From Thermoplasmatota archaeon (GTDB lineage Archaea > Thermoplasmatota > E2 > DHVEG-1), in contig JAUWYM010000059.1 in NCBI GenBank assembly GCA_030615845.1, positions 1 through 6,021 on the forward strand: a stretch of 6,021 nucleotides of DNA, given 5' to 3'. Positions 6,000 through 6,021 of this stretch are shown here, one piece after another. The position numbers were made by a program, and so were the translations under genes. Within the stretch, counting starts at the first letter, position 1. Each line of letters begins with the position of its first letter. The notes beneath the pieces are model-generated. The model was not told the origin of the DNA and did not search any database. It saw only the letters and a program-made list of their open reading frames with translations.

Positions 6000-6021
6000 G
6001 AGACATATTGGTTCTTATCCG
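6000..6021. other. Right-edge non-coding bases
   Basis: The 22 bases after the fhs stop show no recognisable gene start, terminator or repeat. They are too short to interpret. Confidence 0.4.

Noticed and set aside
1..6021. A new multi-gene defence, mobile or biosynthetic system
   Set aside because: The genes are separate housekeeping or metabolic units with mixed orientation. There are no transposase, integrase, toxin-antitoxin, direct-repeat array or effector signatures.

Overview
The window is an AT-rich stretch of an archaeal genome. It carries six protein-coding genes and no RNA genes, mobile elements or CRISPR. Four things point to an archaeon: a DRG-type GTPase with a C-terminal TGS domain, a transketolase split into two subunits, TATA-box-like promoters with short or absent leaders, and a small protein resembling a Thermoplasmata family of unknown function. 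Together with a formate-tetrahydrofolate ligase, which is uncommon in archaea but known in this lineage, they suggest Thermoplasmatota (for example the MBG-D/Thermoprofundales or Methanomassiliicoccales neighbourhood). This placement is an inference from gene content and was not tested by a search.

Layout from left to right. Positions 1-870 (+) hold the 3' part of a DRG-family GTPase whose P-loop lies off the left edge. It converges, across a 35-bp gap, with a two-gene transketolase operon on the minus strand: N-terminal subunit 1850-2710, then C-terminal subunit 906-1850. The two subunits overlap by one base (TAGTG) and are probably translationally coupled. Further right on the same strand, after a 138-bp gap, is a nitrilase-superfamily carbon-nitrogen hydrolase (2849-3679). 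A 161-bp divergent promoter region separates it from a 131-residue protein of unknown function (3841-4236, +). A 113-bp gap with T-rich tracts and small inverted repeats leads to a complete formate-tetrahydrofolate ligase, fhs (4350-5999, +). The last 22 bases are non-coding as far as visible.

The genes look like ordinary chromosomal housekeeping and central-metabolism genes in several separate transcription units: sugar-phosphate interconversion (transketolase), one-carbon activation (fhs), amide/nitrile hydrolysis and a ribosome-associated GTPase. Nothing ties them into one new pathway, and I did not find a convincing undescribed system. The points most worth a second look are the tetrahydrofolate-linked C1 enzyme in an archaeon, the repeat-rich promoter region in front of it, an 11-base motif shared with the divergent promoter region, and the conserved-looking small unknown protein.
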